A DNA stretch of 64,000 nt from Acinetobacter pecorum. Lineage in GTDB: Bacteria > Pseudomonadota > Gammaproteobacteria > Pseudomonadales > Moraxellaceae. The DNA is taken from positions 60,653 through 124,652 of the forward strand of contig NZ_JACSPT010000010.1 in the NCBI RefSeq assembly GCF_014837015.1. Reading direction: 5' to 3'. Shown here piece by piece: positions 63,032 to 64,000 of this stretch. Each line of letters opens with the position of its first letter. Position 1 is the first letter of the stretch. The position numbers were made by a program, and so were the translations under genes. The notes under the pieces were generated by a model. It was given only the letters and a program-made list of their open reading frames with translations. It had not been told where the DNA came from and ran no database searches.

Positions 63032-63418
63032 TTAAGCTTCTTTTTGATCTTTTTGATCTTTTTGATCTTTTTGATCTTTTTGGCTAAATCTGTATTTGCA
63101 TTTCAGACATTGATAATCCTGAAACACATTGCGGTCAACAGAAATTCCAGCTTTTTTCCCCAGAAAATTACCAATTACTCCTCCGGTAATGCCCACACTG
63201 ATCGCACCTATGAAAGTACCCACCGTTCCACCCACAATTACCCCTAAAGGTCCCGCTACAGTACCAATTGCAGCGCCAATGGAAGCACCCGAAGCAGCGC
63301 CACCTACTGTTCCTGCAGTTGCGCCGGCTGAACTCATGAGGATGCCGCCAATTTTCTTTAAATTCTGTTCATGATTGCGTTGTTCAATGTTTGTTGAGCC
63401 ACATTTAGGACATTGCAT
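63032..63418 (-). CDS. Split zinc-ribbon protein with glycine-zipper core, unknown
   Basis: A 128-residue protein. An N-terminal CPKCGSTNIE ribbon half is followed by a long Gly/Ala-rich glycine zipper (GxxxG spacings, about residues 27-88, with a hydrophobic region able to cross or sit in the membrane), then a second CxxC (CLKC, about residue 104), and a repetitive tail of KDQ units. The two CxxC pairs may form one zinc ribbon bracketing the glycine-rich part. Function unknown. Confidence 0.75.
   Translation of the reverse strand: MQCPKCGSTNIEQRNHEQNLKKIGGILMSSAGATAGTVGGAASGASIGAAIGTVAGPLGVIVGGTVGTFIGAISVGITGGVIGNFLGKKAGISVDRNVFQDYQCLKCKYRFSQKDQKDQKDQKDQKEA
63041..63080. repeat. 9-bp tandem repeat in coding DNA
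   Basis: TTTTTGATC is repeated at least four times in the plus-strand sense, coding for the repeated KDQ/QKD tail of the minus-strand gene. The unit is three codons, so copy changes would alter length but not frame. Confidence 0.85.
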
Positions 63419-64000
63419 AGGTTTGTTCCATCAACAATTGATATTTGCTTTGCTTAAGCTCATAGATGATTTGAAATTATCTTCGCCCAAACAGTTATTC
63501 GGGTCATACAGTGTTTAGTATGGCTTTTTGACATGTATTATGGGAAAGGCTTCTACCTGACTGATTCTAGTTGAATTAAAGCTAAAACATTGTATTTCAG
63601 CTGTAAATAATTTCGCTCTAATCCTTTTGGGCACACACGCTATGTTATTTGAAGCTATAAAAACTACCAGATAGTCGGCTCTCCTGCTCTTTATTACTTT
63701 CTATTCTATAGACAAGATTACCTGAGTATTGCCAAAGACGGGTGGCTTTGAAGCCTGCTGAGGGGAGGGAAATTCGAGAGAAGAAAGCAGAGATCTTCGG
63801 TTTAAGGGATTGCCTCTAAAAGGTGCAGTTATTGAGAGCTTTCCTTATAAATAATCCAATGTGTGATCTATTAATCGTATATTTAATAATAGATGAAATA
63901 TGTCACAATTATTTAGAATCTCTAATAAAATCAAAATTTATGGTATTTAAAGTAATTTTAAAATATTAATTTCGGAATTTATAAGAGGATTTCTTTATTA
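63419..64000. other. AT-rich region without a recognisable gene
   Basis: About 580 bases with no open frame beyond about 36 codons that looks coding and no tRNA, terminator or repeat that I can identify. The promoter of the minus-strand gene that ends at 63418 must lie at its left edge. Confidence 0.55.

Noticed and set aside
63041..63080. Short repeats as a CRISPR or origin-like iteron array
   Set aside because: Only 9-bp units in direct contact, inside a coding region, with no spacers and no initiator box.

Overview
The window is a stretch of Acinetobacter (Moraxellaceae, Gammaproteobacteria) chromosome. The evidence is the gene content and protein character: an AlmA-type long-chain alkane monooxygenase, an MlaD with a long insertion, an RG-rich tail on ribosomal protein S3, and an S10-spc-alpha ribosomal block that is not preceded by the str operon. 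Moderate G+C and AT-rich spacers fit. The species cannot be fixed from the sequence alone. No prophage, insertion sequence, CRISPR array or rRNA operon was seen.

Layout. 1-5.3 kb: hemN (haem), ribA (riboflavin), dxs (isoprenoids), suhB. 5.5-7.7 kb: a DEAD-box RNA helicase with a long leader and a tandem-repeat RG-rich tail. 8.1-11.4 kb: the complete mlaFEDCB operon for outer-membrane lipid asymmetry, ending in a strong terminator. 11.5-23.6 kb: single genes and small units (corA, a LOG-family enzyme, a Nudix hydrolase, comF-recG, a sugar-epimerase-like protein, plsB, tesB, a dicarboxylate/amino-acid symporter, engB). 23.7-25.1 kb: an NsrR repressor next to a shortened flavohaemoglobin-like gene that carries a near-perfect NsrR operator. 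25.6-27.7 kb: a MetC-like PLP enzyme and a class I glutamine amidotransferase. 28-41.5 kb: 28 genes of the S10, spc and alpha operons, from rpsJ to rplQ, including secY and rpoA.

41.7-50 kb: almA and a long-chain-type acyl-CoA dehydrogenase converge, which suggests alkane and fatty-acid use. Then come sdhE-ygfX; a 32-codon membrane-peptide gene preceded by three TTGT-N3-ACAA sites and followed by its own terminator; and a lipoprotein, rhombosortase and TRAP-permease group. 50-56.6 kb: an EamA permease, a small coiled-coil membrane protein, a YheV-like zinc protein, prlC, a decayed gene fragment and rnr. 56.8-58.1 kb: tRNA-Ser(GCU) and two identical tRNA-Arg(ACG) genes that flank a RibD/DHFR-like gene. 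58.2-63.4 kb: a secreted protein of unknown function, a YcxB-like membrane protein, an FAH-family hydrolase, a YihY-family membrane protein, wrbA and a split zinc-ribbon/glycine-zipper protein. The last 0.58 kb shows no gene.

Most of the window is housekeeping DNA. The least-explained parts are the small operator-peptide-terminator unit near 45.4 kb, the degenerate NsrR-controlled flavohaemoglobin, the lipoprotein/rhombosortase/TRAP group, the structured leaders of dxs, the helicase and the ribosomal operons, and the dispersed intergenic repeats.
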